From Flavivirga rizhaonensis (GTDB taxonomy: Bacteria > Bacteroidota > Bacteroidia > Flavobacteriales > Flavobacteriaceae), in the NCBI RefSeq assembly GCF_004791695.1, contig NZ_SRSO01000003.1, positions 1-64,000 of the forward strand: a DNA stretch of 64,000 bases, read 5' to 3'. Below are positions 1-9,122 of this stretch, in pieces (the first letter of the stretch is position 1; the number at the start of each line of letters is the position of its first letter). Position numbers and translations under genes: made by a program. The notes beneath the pieces were generated by a model. It was not told the DNA's origin. It searched no databases and saw nothing but the letters and a program-made list of their open reading frames with translations.

Positions 1-128
1 CACCTTGTCCCCATTAAGCCCAATAGATCTAATCATAGAAATAAAACAAAACGAATCACCAAAAAGCATAAAGTAACTAAAAATCAACGAGATGCTATTT
101 GATGAATCCTTAACTTAATAGCATTGAG

Positions 129-213
129 CCTAAGTTACGGTTTCTTTTTCTATTGAAGTAGAAGGTGAAAAAGGGTGTTTTATTACGGTTATTTCATATG
201 AGAATTGGTATAA
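129..213 (-). repeat. Half copy of MITE-like interspersed repeat
   Basis: Read on the minus strand this matches the first ~85 bases of the repeats at 34899 and 39928 almost base for base, from TTATACCAATTCTCAT to GAAACCGTAACTTAGGC. Beyond that point the sequence diverges, so the second half, including the opposite terminal inverted repeat, is missing or replaced. Confidence 0.8.
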
Positions 214-290
214 TGTGGTTCACAATTAATCTTGACAATTAGTCTTGATCCTTGATCCTTCACTTCTCATTGCTTTCTTCTTAAAACAAA

Positions 291-320
291 AAAATCCTAA
301 AGCAAATACTTTAGGATTTT
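291..320 (-). terminator. Intrinsic terminator after tRNA-Val
   Basis: A perfect 12-bp inverted repeat (291-302 with 309-320, core ATCCTAAAG/CTTTAGGAT) around a 6-base loop. On the minus strand it is followed by a T-rich run and lies directly downstream of the tRNA, as expected for a rho-independent terminator. Confidence 0.85.
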
Positions 321-322
321 GT

Positions 323-396
323 GGGCGCGAAGGGATTCGAACCCCTGACCCCTTGGGTGTAAACCAAGTGCTCTGAACCAACTGAGCTACGCGCCC
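323..396 (-). tRNA. tRNA-Val (anticodon TAC)
   Basis: On the minus strand the 74 bases fold as a tRNA. The acceptor stem is GGGCGCG/CGCGCCC, the D-arm contains GCTCAGTTGGTTCAGAGC, and the anticodon stem CTTGG/CCAAG encloses loop TTTACAC with anticodon TAC (codon GTA, Val). The T-arm contains GGTTCGAATCC. The CCA end is not encoded. It lies between the terminator and folC, oriented like folC. Confidence 0.95.
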
Positions 397-458
397 TCGT
401 AATTGGACTGCAAATATAAAGGAGTTTTTAAAACTGCAAAAACTTTTTCAATAAAAAT

Positions 459-1676
459 TTAAATTATTTCTGCTACAACAAATGTACTACCTCCAATAAA
501 GATAAAATCATTCTTATTAGACTTTTTAAGAGCATTTTTATACGCCTCATTAACAGAACTGTAAACCTCCCCTATCAATCTATACTTAGAAAAAAGGCGT
601 TTTAACACATTAGCATTTAAACCTCGTGGAATATTAGGTTTACAAAAATAATAAGTAGCTTTTTTGGGAAATAAGTCTATAATAGTACTTAAATCTTTAT
701 CATTAACAACACCTAAGACAATATGTAGGTCATTATATTTCTCATTATGTATTTGATTTATAACATAACTCAAGCCTTCTCTATTATGTCCTGTATCACA
801 AACTACCTTAGGAGTTTCATTTATTACTTGCCATCTACCTAATAGCCCCGTATTATTAACTGTTTTGAGCAAACCCTCTTTTAAGCATTGTTCAGAGACT
901 TTAAACTCTTTAATTCTTAATTCTTTAATAGCTTGAATAACCGTTTTAACATTTTTAGATTGATACATTCCTAATAGGTCGGTATCATACACTTTAATAA
1001 TCTCTTGGTCTGCAAATACAATCTTAGAATTGTTCTTACGTGCCAAACCTTTAAAAACAGAAGCCGTTTCCTCCTGAGTTTCTCCAATTACAACAGGTAT
1101 ATTACGCTTTATAATACCTCCTTTTTCAAATGCAATAGCTTCGAGCGTATTTCCTAAAAACTGCGTATGATCTAATCCTATATTAGTAATTACTGAAACT
1201 TCCGGAATTATAATATTTGTGGAATCTAAACGACCACCCAAACCAACTTCTATAACAGCAATATCAACTTTTTCTCTTGAAAAATATTCAAAAGCCATGC
1301 CTACGGTCATTTCAAAAAACGATAAAGAATTCACCTCAAAGAATACTTTATTTCGCTTTATGAAGCCCGTTACAAATTGTTTACTTACAACATTGCCATT
1401 GATTCTAATACGCTCTCGAAAGTCTTTTAAATGTGGAGATGTATACAAGCCAACTTTATACCCTGCTTCCTCTAAAACGGATGCTAGCATATGACTTGTA
1501 GAACCTTTTCCATTGGTCCCCGCAACATGAATAGATTTAAAACGCCGCTCTGGATTATTTAAATAATCTGCTAATATTAAAGTATTCGATAAATCTTCTT
1601 TGAATGCTGCTTTACCTTGCCGCTGATACATTGGTAGTTGAGAAAACATCCAATCTAGTGTATCTTGATACGTCAT
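459..1676 (-). CDS. folC: Dihydrofolate/folylpolyglutamate synthase
   Basis: A 405-residue Mur-ligase-type enzyme that adds glutamate to dihydropteroate and/or folates in the cytoplasm, using ATP. Residues 51-60 (VAGTNGKGST) are the ATP-binding loop of the FolC family. The middle has the conserved EVGLGGRLDSTN segment and the C-terminal lobe has the conserved DTGHN. Length and order are normal for FolC. The start ATG lies 3 bases after the stop of the TonB-like gene, so it is probably the last gene of the exbB-exbD-tonB-folC transcript. Whether it has both FolC activities cannot be told from sequence. Confidence 0.95.
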   Translation of the reverse strand: MTYQDTLDWMFSQLPMYQRQGKAAFKEDLSNTLILADYLNNPERRFKSIHVAGTNGKGSTSHMLASVLEEAGYKVGLYTSPHLKDFRERIRINGNVVSKQFVTGFIKRNKVFFEVNSLSFFEMTVGMAFEYFSREKVDIAVIEVGLGGRLDSTNIIIPEVSVITNIGLDHTQFLGNTLEAIAFEKGGIIKRNIPVVIGETQEETASVFKGLARKNNSKIVFADQEIIKVYDTDLLGMYQSKNVKTVIQAIKELRIKEFKVSEQCLKEGLLKTVNNTGLLGRWQVINETPKVVCDTGHNREGLSYVINQIHNEKYNDLHIVLGVVNDKDLSTIIDLFPKKATYYFCKPNIPRGLNANVLKRLFSKYRLIGEVYSSVNEAYKNALKKSNKNDFIFIGGSTFVVAEII

Positions 1677-1679
1677 TTG

Positions 1680-2567
1680 CTACTGCCCTAGTTTGAAGTT
1701 TACTTTCACAAAACCGATCTGCTTTGCTGGTGCCTTAGAATCTGATCGCCACTTATGGGATAACGCTATTTTTTTTGCAGGTTCTAATAAACATGATGCT
1801 GTATTAGTAGTGCCTTTAACACCTGGAACCGCTTGAATAACATTTCCACTTTGATTAACAATAATCTTAACTATAACAAGCCCAGATTCATTACAATCTT
1901 GTTTAAGTTTTTTATATGATGCCGTACCTCGTCCATTTAAACCATAACCAACACCCCCGCTACCGGTTCCTCGTCCTCCAAAATAACTTGGAGCATAAGG
2001 ATTACCATCTAACTGACCTTTATCTCCTGCTCTATCATCGTTGCCTTCACTACCAGTCTCACTTCCTTCAGATTTACTGACACCTCCTATTAAAGCATCT
2101 AACTTTCTTTTTTTCTCTTCTTGTTCTCGCTTTGCTTTTGCAATCCTTTCTGCTTCTGCCTTTGCCTTAGCTTCTGCAATAGCATCTGCTTTAGCTTTGG
2201 CATCTGCAACGGCTTTCGCTTTTGCCTCCGCTTCTTTTTGTTTTTTAATAGCTATAGATTCATCATTATCTTGAGTCAAGACCTCTTCTTTTGTTTCAGA
2301 AGCTTTTGCTTTTGTAGGCTCGGCTTTAGAAACATCCGGTTGATCTGGTTGATCTATTTTTCGAGGTTCCGATTTAACGGGCTTTAAAGGCTGTACTTTC
2401 CCTTTGCCAAAATTTGTATTTCCAAAATTTACAGCAACACCATACTCCTCTGGAGGATCCATATAAGGTGTTCCTACCACAAACAACAATAACAGCAAAA
2501 TAACAGCAATTAATGTTGTTAATTTTGCTGAATTTTTTTCATGTTTGGTTTTGAAGTATGTCTTCAT
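1680..2567 (-). CDS. TonB-like energy transducer
   Basis: A 295-residue periplasm-spanning protein. One N-terminal membrane helix (about residues 17-36) is followed by a Pro/Lys-rich stretch, then a long Ala/Lys/Glu-rich region (about 95-155) that is probably helical. A Gly-rich linker (about 165-215) leads to a C-terminal TonB/TolA-like domain (about 217-295). It follows exbB and exbD, so it should carry proton-motive energy from the ExbBD motor to outer-membrane receptors. The Ala/Lys/Glu-rich segment is also TolA-like, so a Tol-type role is possible. The low-complexity region creates spurious antisense open frames at 2041-2387, which are not genes. Confidence 0.88.
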   Translation of the reverse strand: MKTYFKTKHEKNSAKLTTLIAVILLLLLFVVGTPYMDPPEEYGVAVNFGNTNFGKGKVQPLKPVKSEPRKIDQPDQPDVSKAEPTKAKASETKEEVLTQDNDESIAIKKQKEAEAKAKAVADAKAKADAIAEAKAKAEAERIAKAKREQEEKKRKLDALIGGVSKSEGSETGSEGNDDRAGDKGQLDGNPYAPSYFGGRGTGSGGVGYGLNGRGTASYKKLKQDCNESGLVIVKIIVNQSGNVIQAVPGVKGTTNTASCLLEPAKKIALSHKWRSDSKAPAKQIGFVKVNFKLGQ

Positions 2568-2582
2568 TAAATAAGCTTATTT

Positions 2583-2975
2583 TTATTTAGGTTTAACTGC
2601 TAATATGACTTTGAATTTATTTCTATTAGCTATATCCATAACCTTAACCACATTTTCTACAGGAACCGATTTCTCAGCTCTTAAAACAATCGTTGGTTTT
2701 TCTTTTGAAGACAATGCTGCTAGTAATTCATTTTCTAAAACACTCTCTCCAACTCGCTTCTGGTCTATATAATAAGTTAAATCCTTTTTTATACTTACTG
2801 CTACAGATTTTTTATTCTCGGTCTTCCCACTTGCTTTTGGCAATACAATATCAATAGCATTAGTTGTTACTAACGTGGAAGCTATCATAAAAAATATGAG
2901 AAGCAAGAATACAATATCTGTCATTGAAGACATATTGAATTCTGGCGTTACTTTATTTCTCCCTCTAAAATTCAT
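2583..2975 (-). CDS. exbD: Biopolymer transporter ExbD/TolR family
   Basis: 130 residues with a short cytoplasmic N-terminus, one transmembrane helix (about 17-38) and a periplasmic domain. The helix begins with the conserved Asp of the family (SSMTDIVFLLLIFFM), the residue thought to take part in proton flow through ExbB/ExbD. The start ATG is one base after the exbB stop and the tonB start is 15 bases after its own stop, so the genes are translationally close. Length is usual for ExbD. Confidence 0.95.
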   Translation of the reverse strand: MNFRGRNKVTPEFNMSSMTDIVFLLLIFFMIASTLVTTNAIDIVLPKASGKTENKKSVAVSIKKDLTYYIDQKRVGESVLENELLAALSSKEKPTIVLRAEKSVPVENVVKVMDIANRNKFKVILAVKPK

Positions 2976-2976
2976 A

Positions 2977-3678
2977 TTATGTAGGTTCGTTTAAGTGATC
3001 TAAGAATTCTAAAGAATTAGCTTCCATTTGATAAACTACTTTATCTGTTTTCACTACCAAGTGATTATATGCTATATAAGCAACAATACCTACAATTAAC
3101 CCTGCTACAGTTGTTGTCATAGCTGTATATAACCCACTTGCTAAAACATCCATTTGTATGGTTCCTCCAGCATTAGCAAGTTCAAATATTGCTAATATCA
3201 TACCAATAACCGTTCCAAGAAACCCAATCATAGGACCAGCTCCTGAGATCGTAGCCAAAATGCTTACATTCTTTTCTAAACCATAAATCTCTAAACGTCC
3301 AGCATTCTCTATAGCTGTATTAATATCTGCTAGTGGTTTTCCTATTCTTGAAATTCCTTTACCTATTAATCTTGAAACTGGAGAATTAACCTGAGCACAT
3401 AACATTTGAGCCGAATCAATTTTTCCATTACTAACATGGTCTTTAATTTGATTCATAAAATTTGAATCTACTTGAGAGGCAGCTTTAATAGCAAAAATGC
3501 GTTCAAAATAAATATAAATGGCTCCAACAAGCAATATAAAAAGTACTCCTATTATAAATTGTCCTGCGGCACCTCCGCTACTTATTAATTCAATAATTGA
3601 AAGCGTTTTTTCAACTGACTCTTCATCGGTAAGTACTTCCGCTCCCTCTTGCGTGGTTTGTAATAATGTGTTAAGCAT
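2977..3678 (-). CDS. exbB: MotA/TolQ/ExbB proton channel family protein
   Basis: A 233-residue inner-membrane protein with three helices (about 40-60, 140-165 and 185-205). The conserved ExbB segment GAGPMIGFLGTVIGM lies before the second helix and the Thr-rich AMTTTVAGLIVGI in the third. With the following ExbD and TonB-like proteins it forms the motor that uses proton-motive force. First gene of the transcript; a clear -7 box lies at 3696-3703. The unusual feature is a ~35-residue acidic N-terminal leader before the first helix. Confidence 0.95.
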   Translation of the reverse strand: MLNTLLQTTQEGAEVLTDEESVEKTLSIIELISSGGAAGQFIIGVLFILLVGAIYIYFERIFAIKAASQVDSNFMNQIKDHVSNGKIDSAQMLCAQVNSPVSRLIGKGISRIGKPLADINTAIENAGRLEIYGLEKNVSILATISGAGPMIGFLGTVIGMILAIFELANAGGTIQMDVLASGLYTAMTTTVAGLIVGIVAYIAYNHLVVKTDKVVYQMEANSLEFLDHLNEPT

Positions 3679-3695
3679 ATAATTTAAATTTATTG

Positions 3696-3703
3696 CAAAT
3701 GTA
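3696..3703 (-). promoter_or_regulatory. Probable -7 box of the exbB-exbD-tonB-folC operon
   Basis: On the minus strand the sequence is TACATTTG, an exact match to the Bacteroidota -7 consensus TAnnTTTG, 17 bases before the exbB start. About 18 bases upstream is a TTTA that could serve as a weak -33 element. Confidence 0.55.
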
Positions 3704-3841
3704 TAACGTTACTTTTTCTACTAAAGTATGCAAAATACTTTTTGCACAGATTCTAACTTTACTTATTTGTATTTATTTCAAATAAATATTTACAAATTTT
3801 AGATGTCATAAAAATGATAATTTTAGGGGCATCCTTTTTTA

Positions 3842-5233
3842 TTAAAATAATGTTCTGGTTACCATAAATGCCAACGAACCTACAAGGAAGCCTATTAAAG
3901 CTAACCATGATATCTTTTTTAAGTACCAGAAAAAATCTATTTTTTCCATTCCCATAGCTACAACACCTGCTGCAGATCCAATAATTAACATACTCCCTCC
4001 TGTTCCTGCTGAAAAGGCAATAAAATGCCATAATTCATGATCTAATGGCTCTGAGAACATTCCTAAACTGGCAGCCACTAATGGTACATTATCTATAACT
4101 GCAGATCCTACACCTAATAATAGCACAACTAAATCTGACACACCTCCTGGATGTATTTCAGTTCCTAATTGAGGCATAGATTCTTGTAATGACGATGCAA
4201 ACCCAAACAAAATCCCTAAAGATTCTAAAGCTGCCACTGCCATTAATATACCTAAAAAGAATAAAATACTTGGTAATTCTATTTTTGATAAGGAATAATG
4301 AACTGGGCTGTGATGTGCATGTGCATCGCTTTCTTCAGAGTCAAGCTCTGTCATACTGAATTTAGAACTGCTATATATTTCAGCAAAAATAGCGACCACA
4401 CCCAGCGATAACATCATACCAACATATGGAGGTAAATGGGTAACCATCTTAAATATTGGTACAAATACAATGGCTCCTAGTCCCAAATAAAGCATCGTAC
4501 TACTAAACCTTGATTTCTTTTTCTCTTCAACCTCTTCGATATCTAAATCACCTTTAAATGCTGGTAAAAATGATGCTATTAATGATGGCACAGCCATACA
4601 CAAGAGAGAAGGGACAAACAAATACCCTATTAAGTGGCCTGTAGTTACTTTTTTACCAATCCATAACATCGTCGTAGTTACATCTCCAATAGGTGACCAA
4701 GCACCTCCGGCATTGGCAGCTATAATAATTAAACCTGCAAACCAAATACGCACATTTCTGTCTTTTACAATTTTTTGAAGTATTGAGATAAGTACAATAG
4801 TGGCCGTAAGATTATCTATTATAGCGGAAAGAATAAACGCCAAAATAGAGAAAATCCATAAAATTTTTGTTTTCTTTTTGGTCTTTATAAAATCTTTAAT
4901 AGTAGAAAAACCATCAAAATAATCAATAATTTCAACAATGGTCATAGCACCTAAAAGAAACACTAATATTTCTGATGTCTTACCTAAATGATGCAGTAAG
5001 GTTTCTTCCATAAGATGTGTCTTTTCTTCTGAAGAAAATGTTCCAAAGCCATCTAATAAAGCGTGTTTTGATGAATCAAACCATTCCGGGAAGCTTTCTA
5101 AACCTAATGCAATTAATGCCCAACAAATAGCCATCATCACTAATGCAGGTATAAGTTTATCAATTTTAATACTGTGTTCTAAAGTAATAGCTAAATAGCC
5201 CATTACAAATACTAGAATAATTGTTGCTTCCAT
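3842..5233 (-). CDS. nhaD: NhaD-type sodium/proton antiporter
   Basis: A 463-residue polytopic inner-membrane protein of the ion-transporter superfamily. It should expel Na+ (or Li+) in exchange for protons. Family signatures are AIIDNLTATIVLISIL and NAGGAWSPIGDVTTTMLW in the first half and GSAVIDNVPLVAASLGMF in the second, matching the inverted-repeat fold of NhaD. A His-rich cytoplasmic loop (DAHAHH) lies in the middle. It starts 10 bases after the amino-acid dehydrogenase gene and is probably cotranscribed with it. An antiporter fits a marine, Na+-handling lifestyle. Confidence 0.92.
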   Translation of the reverse strand: MEATIILVFVMGYLAITLEHSIKIDKLIPALVMMAICWALIALGLESFPEWFDSSKHALLDGFGTFSSEEKTHLMEETLLHHLGKTSEILVFLLGAMTIVEIIDYFDGFSTIKDFIKTKKKTKILWIFSILAFILSAIIDNLTATIVLISILQKIVKDRNVRIWFAGLIIIAANAGGAWSPIGDVTTTMLWIGKKVTTGHLIGYLFVPSLLCMAVPSLIASFLPAFKGDLDIEEVEEKKKSRFSSTMLYLGLGAIVFVPIFKMVTHLPPYVGMMLSLGVVAIFAEIYSSSKFSMTELDSEESDAHAHHSPVHYSLSKIELPSILFFLGILMAVAALESLGILFGFASSLQESMPQLGTEIHPGGVSDLVVLLLGVGSAVIDNVPLVAASLGMFSEPLDHELWHFIAFSAGTGGSMLIIGSAAGVVAMGMEKIDFFWYLKKISWLALIGFLVGSLAFMVTRTLF

Positions 5234-5243
5234 AAATAAAATA

Positions 5244-6470
5244 TTATATTAATTGAGTGAGTGCAATTTCATATGCTGTTGCACTGATCTCTGTTTTTAG
5301 TTTATTTTTATTGTACACTTTCTGGAGTGCCTCTTTTATTATATTTGATGTATCTTTAAATATGGCTTCATCCGTCATTTGCACTTTACGTTCCATAAAA
5401 TAGGCAAAGACACGAGCCATCCCGCAATTAGAAATAAAATCTGGGATTAAGCTTACTCTATAATCGGTATGTTCCATAATAGGTCCAAAGAAGATTTCCT
5501 TATCTGCAAAAGGCACATTGGCCCCACAAGAAATAACTTCTAAGCCACTATCAATCATTTGATCTATTTGATGAAGTGTAATTAAACGTGATGCTGCACA
5601 AGGTGCAAAAATTTCTGTTTCTATAGACCAGATTATTTCATTAACTTCTTCAAAAGGAATTAAATCATTACTAACTAATGTATTCCCTTTTTTTGCAAGA
5701 AATAAACTCGTAATTTCTTCAAAAGTAAATCCTTCCTCATTAATTAAACCTCCTGCGGCATCTATAATTCCAACGATTTTAGCTCCCATTTGCGACAAGT
5801 AAAAAGCTGCAGCTGCACCCACATTTCCAAACCCTTGAATCACGGCTCGCTTTCCTTTAACAGAACCGCCATAGATATCATAATACTGTTTTACAGCTTC
5901 GGCAACACCAAAACCAGTAATCATATCTGCTACTGTATATTTTCTTAAAACATCGGGGGAATATTCAGGGCTTTCTATGACTTTAATAACGCCATGTCTC
6001 AACTGTCCTATTCTATTTATCTTATCTGCTTCGCTTGGTTTAAAATGCCCATTAAACACACCTTCCTGAGGGTGCCAGACACCGCTTTCTTCTGTAATTG
6101 GAATAACCTCATGTATTTCATCTACATTTAAATCACCTCCTGTACCATAATAGCTTTTTAACAATGGAGAAACAGCAGCATACCAGCGTTCCAGCACCTC
6201 TTTTTTTCGAGGGTCTTTAGGATCGAAATTTATTCCTGATTTCGCACCTCCAATGGCAGGCCCGGAAACTGTAAATTTAATCTCCATGGTTTTGGCCAAG
6301 GATAAAACTTCATTCATATCCAAACCATTTCGCATACGTGTTCCGCCTCCAGCAGCTCCTCCACGTAATGAATTTATAACAGTCCAGCCTTCGGCATATG
6401 TTTCTGGATCTTTCCAATTAAAAACAATTTCTGGTTCTTTATTTTCGTACTTTTTTAATAATTCTTTCAT
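5244..6470 (-). CDS. Glu/Leu/Phe/Val dehydrogenase
   Basis: A 408-residue NAD(P)-dependent amino-acid dehydrogenase that interconverts an amino acid and its 2-oxo acid plus ammonia. The N-terminal domain has the Gly-rich GGAAGGGTRM and the catalytic-lysine motif GGAKSGI. The second domain has a Rossmann dinucleotide loop (QGFGNVGAAAA, about 214-224). It is shorter than classical glutamate dehydrogenases (about 450), closer to leucine/valine dehydrogenases, so the substrate is left open. It is the first gene of a likely two-gene operon with nhaD and has a TATATTTG box upstream at 6581. Confidence 0.92.
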   Translation of the reverse strand: MKELLKKYENKEPEIVFNWKDPETYAEGWTVINSLRGGAAGGGTRMRNGLDMNEVLSLAKTMEIKFTVSGPAIGGAKSGINFDPKDPRKKEVLERWYAAVSPLLKSYYGTGGDLNVDEIHEVIPITEESGVWHPQEGVFNGHFKPSEADKINRIGQLRHGVIKVIESPEYSPDVLRKYTVADMITGFGVAEAVKQYYDIYGGSVKGKRAVIQGFGNVGAAAAFYLSQMGAKIVGIIDAAGGLINEEGFTFEEITSLFLAKKGNTLVSNDLIPFEEVNEIIWSIETEIFAPCAASRLITLHQIDQMIDSGLEVISCGANVPFADKEIFFGPIMEHTDYRVSLIPDFISNCGMARVFAYFMERKVQMTDEAIFKDTSNIIKEALQKVYNKNKLKTEISATAYEIALTQLI

Positions 6471-6580
6471 TTCTATTTTTAAGTTGATTCATATTTAGCT
6501 TACATCTAATTTTCCAGAGGGTTTTATTAAGCGTAGCTAAAGCTGATTCATGATAAAAATGATTTAAATTATTATTGCAA

Positions 6581-6588
6581 CAAATATA
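6581..6588 (-). promoter_or_regulatory. Probable -7 box of the dehydrogenase-nhaD operon
   Basis: TATATTTG on the minus strand, an exact TAnnTTTG match, about 110 bases upstream of the dehydrogenase start. This would give a 5' leader of roughly 100 bases. No clear -33 TTTG is visible at the usual spacing. Confidence 0.4.
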
Positions 6589-6598
6589 AAAAACAAAA

Positions 6599-6611
6599 AT
6601 CCTTTAGGATT
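6599..6611 (-). terminator. Short hairpin and T-run after anmK
   Basis: On the minus strand a small stem AATCC/GGATT with a 3-base loop is followed by TTTTTGTTTTTT, just beyond the anmK stop. The stem is short, so termination may be partial, and the T-run overlaps the promoter region of the next gene. Confidence 0.4.
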
Positions 6612-6626
6612 AATTTTTCATTATTT

Positions 6627-7694
6627 TTAAGGTAGATATATTTTGCCCGAACTATGATTTTTTGAAGACCCAGTAACACTTTGTAAGCAATTAACTTCAT
6701 CTCTTAATTTGAGCACTCCTAAAAGCCCGAAAATCAGCGCTTCTTTAAATTCCACAACCGTATTTGAAGGTATTATAATGTTATGCTGCGAATACTGTTT
6801 TAGCCTGTCCACTAAATAATTATTATAGACTCCACCACCAGTAGCGAGTACAGAAGCTTGTTTTTTTTTGTTTATTTCTTTTGCTATTTGAATGGAAATA
6901 TGCTCTATAAATGTTTTTAGAATGTCTTTTGTCTCTAATTGAAAAGCATCAATTAAGGGAAAAATGTTTTTATTGACCCATTCTAGCCCCAAAGATTTAG
7001 GGTAATCTTCTTTATAAAAAGAGAGCGTATTTAATTTGTTTAATAGCTCATTGATCACAGTTCCCGTTTCTGCTATTTTACCTCCATCGTCATAATCAAA
7101 CCCAATTAATTTAGTATAATGATTTAAAACAATGTTCACAGGACAAACATCGTAAGCGATTCTTTCATCATTTAACTCAGTCGAAATATTTGCAAATCCA
7201 CCCAAGTTCAAACAAAAATCATATTCAGAAAATAATAATTTATCTCCTATCGGAACTAAAGGCGCTCCTTGCCCTCCAAGTTCAACATCTTGAACTCTAA
7301 AATCGCAAACCACCATTTTATTCAACAGCGCAGCCATCGTAGGCTTATTTCCTATTTGATATGTAATTCCGGTATCTGGCTGATGTAAAGCAGTATGCCC
7401 ATGCGAACAAATAGCATCTATAATTTTTATATTATTTTTACTGATGAAGTTTTTAATTATACTCGCCAGGTAATTCGTGTAATCTTCATCTATTTGTTGT
7501 AATTCAGTAACATTATATGAAACTAAATTACGAAGTATATTTTCCCAACTTGAATTATAAGAAACCGTTTCTGAATGTACAATTTTAAAATGCCAGACAC
7601 CATTATCTAACTCAAATTGTGAATAAACGACATCTATTCCATCTAATGATGTTCCTGACATAACGCCAACCACACGATACTTGTCTTTTATCAT
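6627..7694 (-). CDS. anmK: Anhydro-N-acetylmuramic acid kinase
   Basis: 355 residues; phosphorylates and opens the 1,6-anhydro ring of anhydro-MurNAc during recycling of cell-wall turnover products in the cytoplasm. The N-terminal VMSGTSLDGID is the AnmK phosphate-binding signature. GQGAPLVP and LNLGGFANIS in the middle and ATGGGVYNNYL near the C-terminus are the other ATPase-fold motifs. Length is normal. It is divergent from the acyl-CoA dehydrogenase with 94 bases between starts, so the two promoters share this gap. Confidence 0.95.
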   Translation of the reverse strand: MIKDKYRVVGVMSGTSLDGIDVVYSQFELDNGVWHFKIVHSETVSYNSSWENILRNLVSYNVTELQQIDEDYTNYLASIIKNFISKNNIKIIDAICSHGHTALHQPDTGITYQIGNKPTMAALLNKMVVCDFRVQDVELGGQGAPLVPIGDKLLFSEYDFCLNLGGFANISTELNDERIAYDVCPVNIVLNHYTKLIGFDYDDGGKIAETGTVINELLNKLNTLSFYKEDYPKSLGLEWVNKNIFPLIDAFQLETKDILKTFIEHISIQIAKEINKKKQASVLATGGGVYNNYLVDRLKQYSQHNIIIPSNTVVEFKEALIFGLLGVLKLRDEVNCLQSVTGSSKNHSSGKIYLP

Positions 7695-7741
7695 ATTATG
7701 TAAAAATAATAATACTTATTAAAAATTTCACACCAAAAAGC

Positions 7742-7749
7742 TATATTTG
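7742..7749 (+). promoter_or_regulatory. Probable -7 box of the acyl-CoA dehydrogenase gene
   Basis: TATATTTG, an exact TAnnTTTG match, 40 bases upstream of the chosen ATG at 7789. It overlaps the upstream extension of the open frame that begins at 7747, which argues against using that earlier start. Confidence 0.5.
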
Positions 7750-7788
7750 TACATATTTTTTATCAAATCAACAATAAATCGAAGAATT

Positions 7789-8931
7789 ATGGATTTTAAT
7801 CTTTCAGAAGAACATATCATGATACGCGATGCTGCTCGCGATTTTGCACAAACCGAATTACTCCCTGGCGTTATTGAACGCGATAATAAACAAAAATTTC
7901 CAAAGGAACTAGTAAAAAAAATGGGAGCATTAGGTTTTATGGGCATCATGGTAGACCCAAAATATGGAGGTAGTGGTATGGATGCTATCTCGTATGTTCT
8001 TATTATGGAAGAGTTATCAAAAATTGACGCGTCAGCATCTGTAATGGTTTCTGTAAACAATTCGTTGGTTTGTTATGGATTAGAAACATATGGATCTGAA
8101 GAACAAAAACAAAAATATTTAACAAAATTAGCAACCGGTGAGTTTCTTGGTGCTTTTTGCCTAAGTGAGCCAGAGGCAGGTAGCGATGCTACTTCACAAA
8201 GAACTACTGCCATCAAAAAAGGGGATCATTACATTATTAATGGTACTAAAAACTGGATTACAAATGGTGGATCTGCTGATGTATATTTAGTAATAGCGCA
8301 AACCGATAGAGATAAAGGCTCTCATGGTATTAATGCCTTTATTCTTGAAAAAAGTATGGAAGGGTTTCATGTTGGACCAAAAGAAGACAAATTAGGTATT
8401 CGTGGAAGTGATACACATACACTACAATTTAATGATGTAAAAGTTCCTAAAGAAAATAGAATAGGAGCTAATGGTTCTGGGTTCAGGTTCGCGATGAAAA
8501 CGTTGTCTGGTGGACGTATTGGAATTGCTTCACAAGCTTTAGGAATTGCATCTGGGGCTTATGAGTTAGCATTAAAATATTCTAAAGAACGAAAAGCTTT
8601 TGGCACAGAAATTTGCAACCATCAGGCTATTGCTTTTAAATTAGCCGATATGTATACAGAAATTGAAGCTGCACGCTATTTGGTTATGAAAGCTGCTTGG
8701 GATAAAGATCAGGGCAATAATTATGACAAATCTAGTGCCATGGCAAAACTTTACGCTTCTAAAGTTGCTATGGAACATACTGTTGAAGCCGTACAAATAC
8801 ATGGCGGGAATGGTTTTGTAAAAGAATATCATGTTGAACGCCTTATGCGTGATGCAAAAATTACACAGATTTACGAAGGAACTTCAGAAATCCAAAAAAT
8901 TGTAATTTCAAGAAGTCTTTTAAGAGATTAA
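7789..8931 (+). CDS. Acyl-CoA dehydrogenase (short-chain/butyryl type)
   Basis: A 380-residue FAD enzyme that oxidises acyl-CoA to 2-enoyl-CoA, passing electrons to ETF. The FAD/substrate signatures are FCLSEPEAGSDA, NGTKNWITNGG and QIHGGNGFVKEYHVER. The catalytic base is probably Glu363 in IYEGTSEIQ, the position used by short-chain and butyryl-CoA dehydrogenases. The open frame extends upstream to 7747, but the family normally begins MDFNLSEEH and the promoter box lies at 7742, so the ATG at 7789 is chosen. A terminator follows at 9012. Confidence 0.95.
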   Translation: MDFNLSEEHIMIRDAARDFAQTELLPGVIERDNKQKFPKELVKKMGALGFMGIMVDPKYGGSGMDAISYVLIMEELSKIDASASVMVSVNNSLVCYGLETYGSEEQKQKYLTKLATGEFLGAFCLSEPEAGSDATSQRTTAIKKGDHYIINGTKNWITNGGSADVYLVIAQTDRDKGSHGINAFILEKSMEGFHVGPKEDKLGIRGSDTHTLQFNDVKVPKENRIGANGSGFRFAMKTLSGGRIGIASQALGIASGAYELALKYSKERKAFGTEICNHQAIAFKLADMYTEIEAARYLVMKAAWDKDQGNNYDKSSAMAKLYASKVAMEHTVEAVQIHGGNGFVKEYHVERLMRDAKITQIYEGTSEIQKIVISRSLLRD

Positions 8932-9011
8932 AATACTTTTTACTTAAAAGACTGACTCTCAAAAGGTTTTATTTCTTTTTTTACATGCAACCAATACATT
9001 AAGATTATATG

Positions 9012-9055
9012 GTTCAACTATTATTTTGGTAAAAATTAATAGTTGAACTTTTTTT
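9012..9055 (+). terminator. Intrinsic terminator after acyl-CoA dehydrogenase
   Basis: An 11-bp perfect stem (GTTCAACTATT at 9012-9022 with AATAGTTGAAC at 9038-9048) followed by seven T residues. It separates the acyl-CoA dehydrogenase from the arsenosugar locus. Confidence 0.85.
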
Positions 9056-9122
9056 GTTAAGTATTTTTTAATTTTCCGACATAACTTCAATAGATTTTTA
9101 TCTTTAGTAAAAATTAAATTTT

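Larger units (their letters stand above)
1..322. other. Non-coding stretch before tRNA-Val
   Basis: I see no convincing gene here. The stretch contains a half copy of the interspersed repeat described at 34899 and 39928 (here 129-213, minus orientation) and the terminator of the tRNA at 291-320. The first 128 bases are AT-rich and show nothing I recognise. Confidence 0.6.

Noticed and set aside
2041-2387. Two plus-strand open frames antisense to the TonB-like gene
   Set aside because: They arise from the Ala/Lys/Glu-rich repeat composition of the real gene and encode Phe/Ser/Cys-rich low-complexity sequence.
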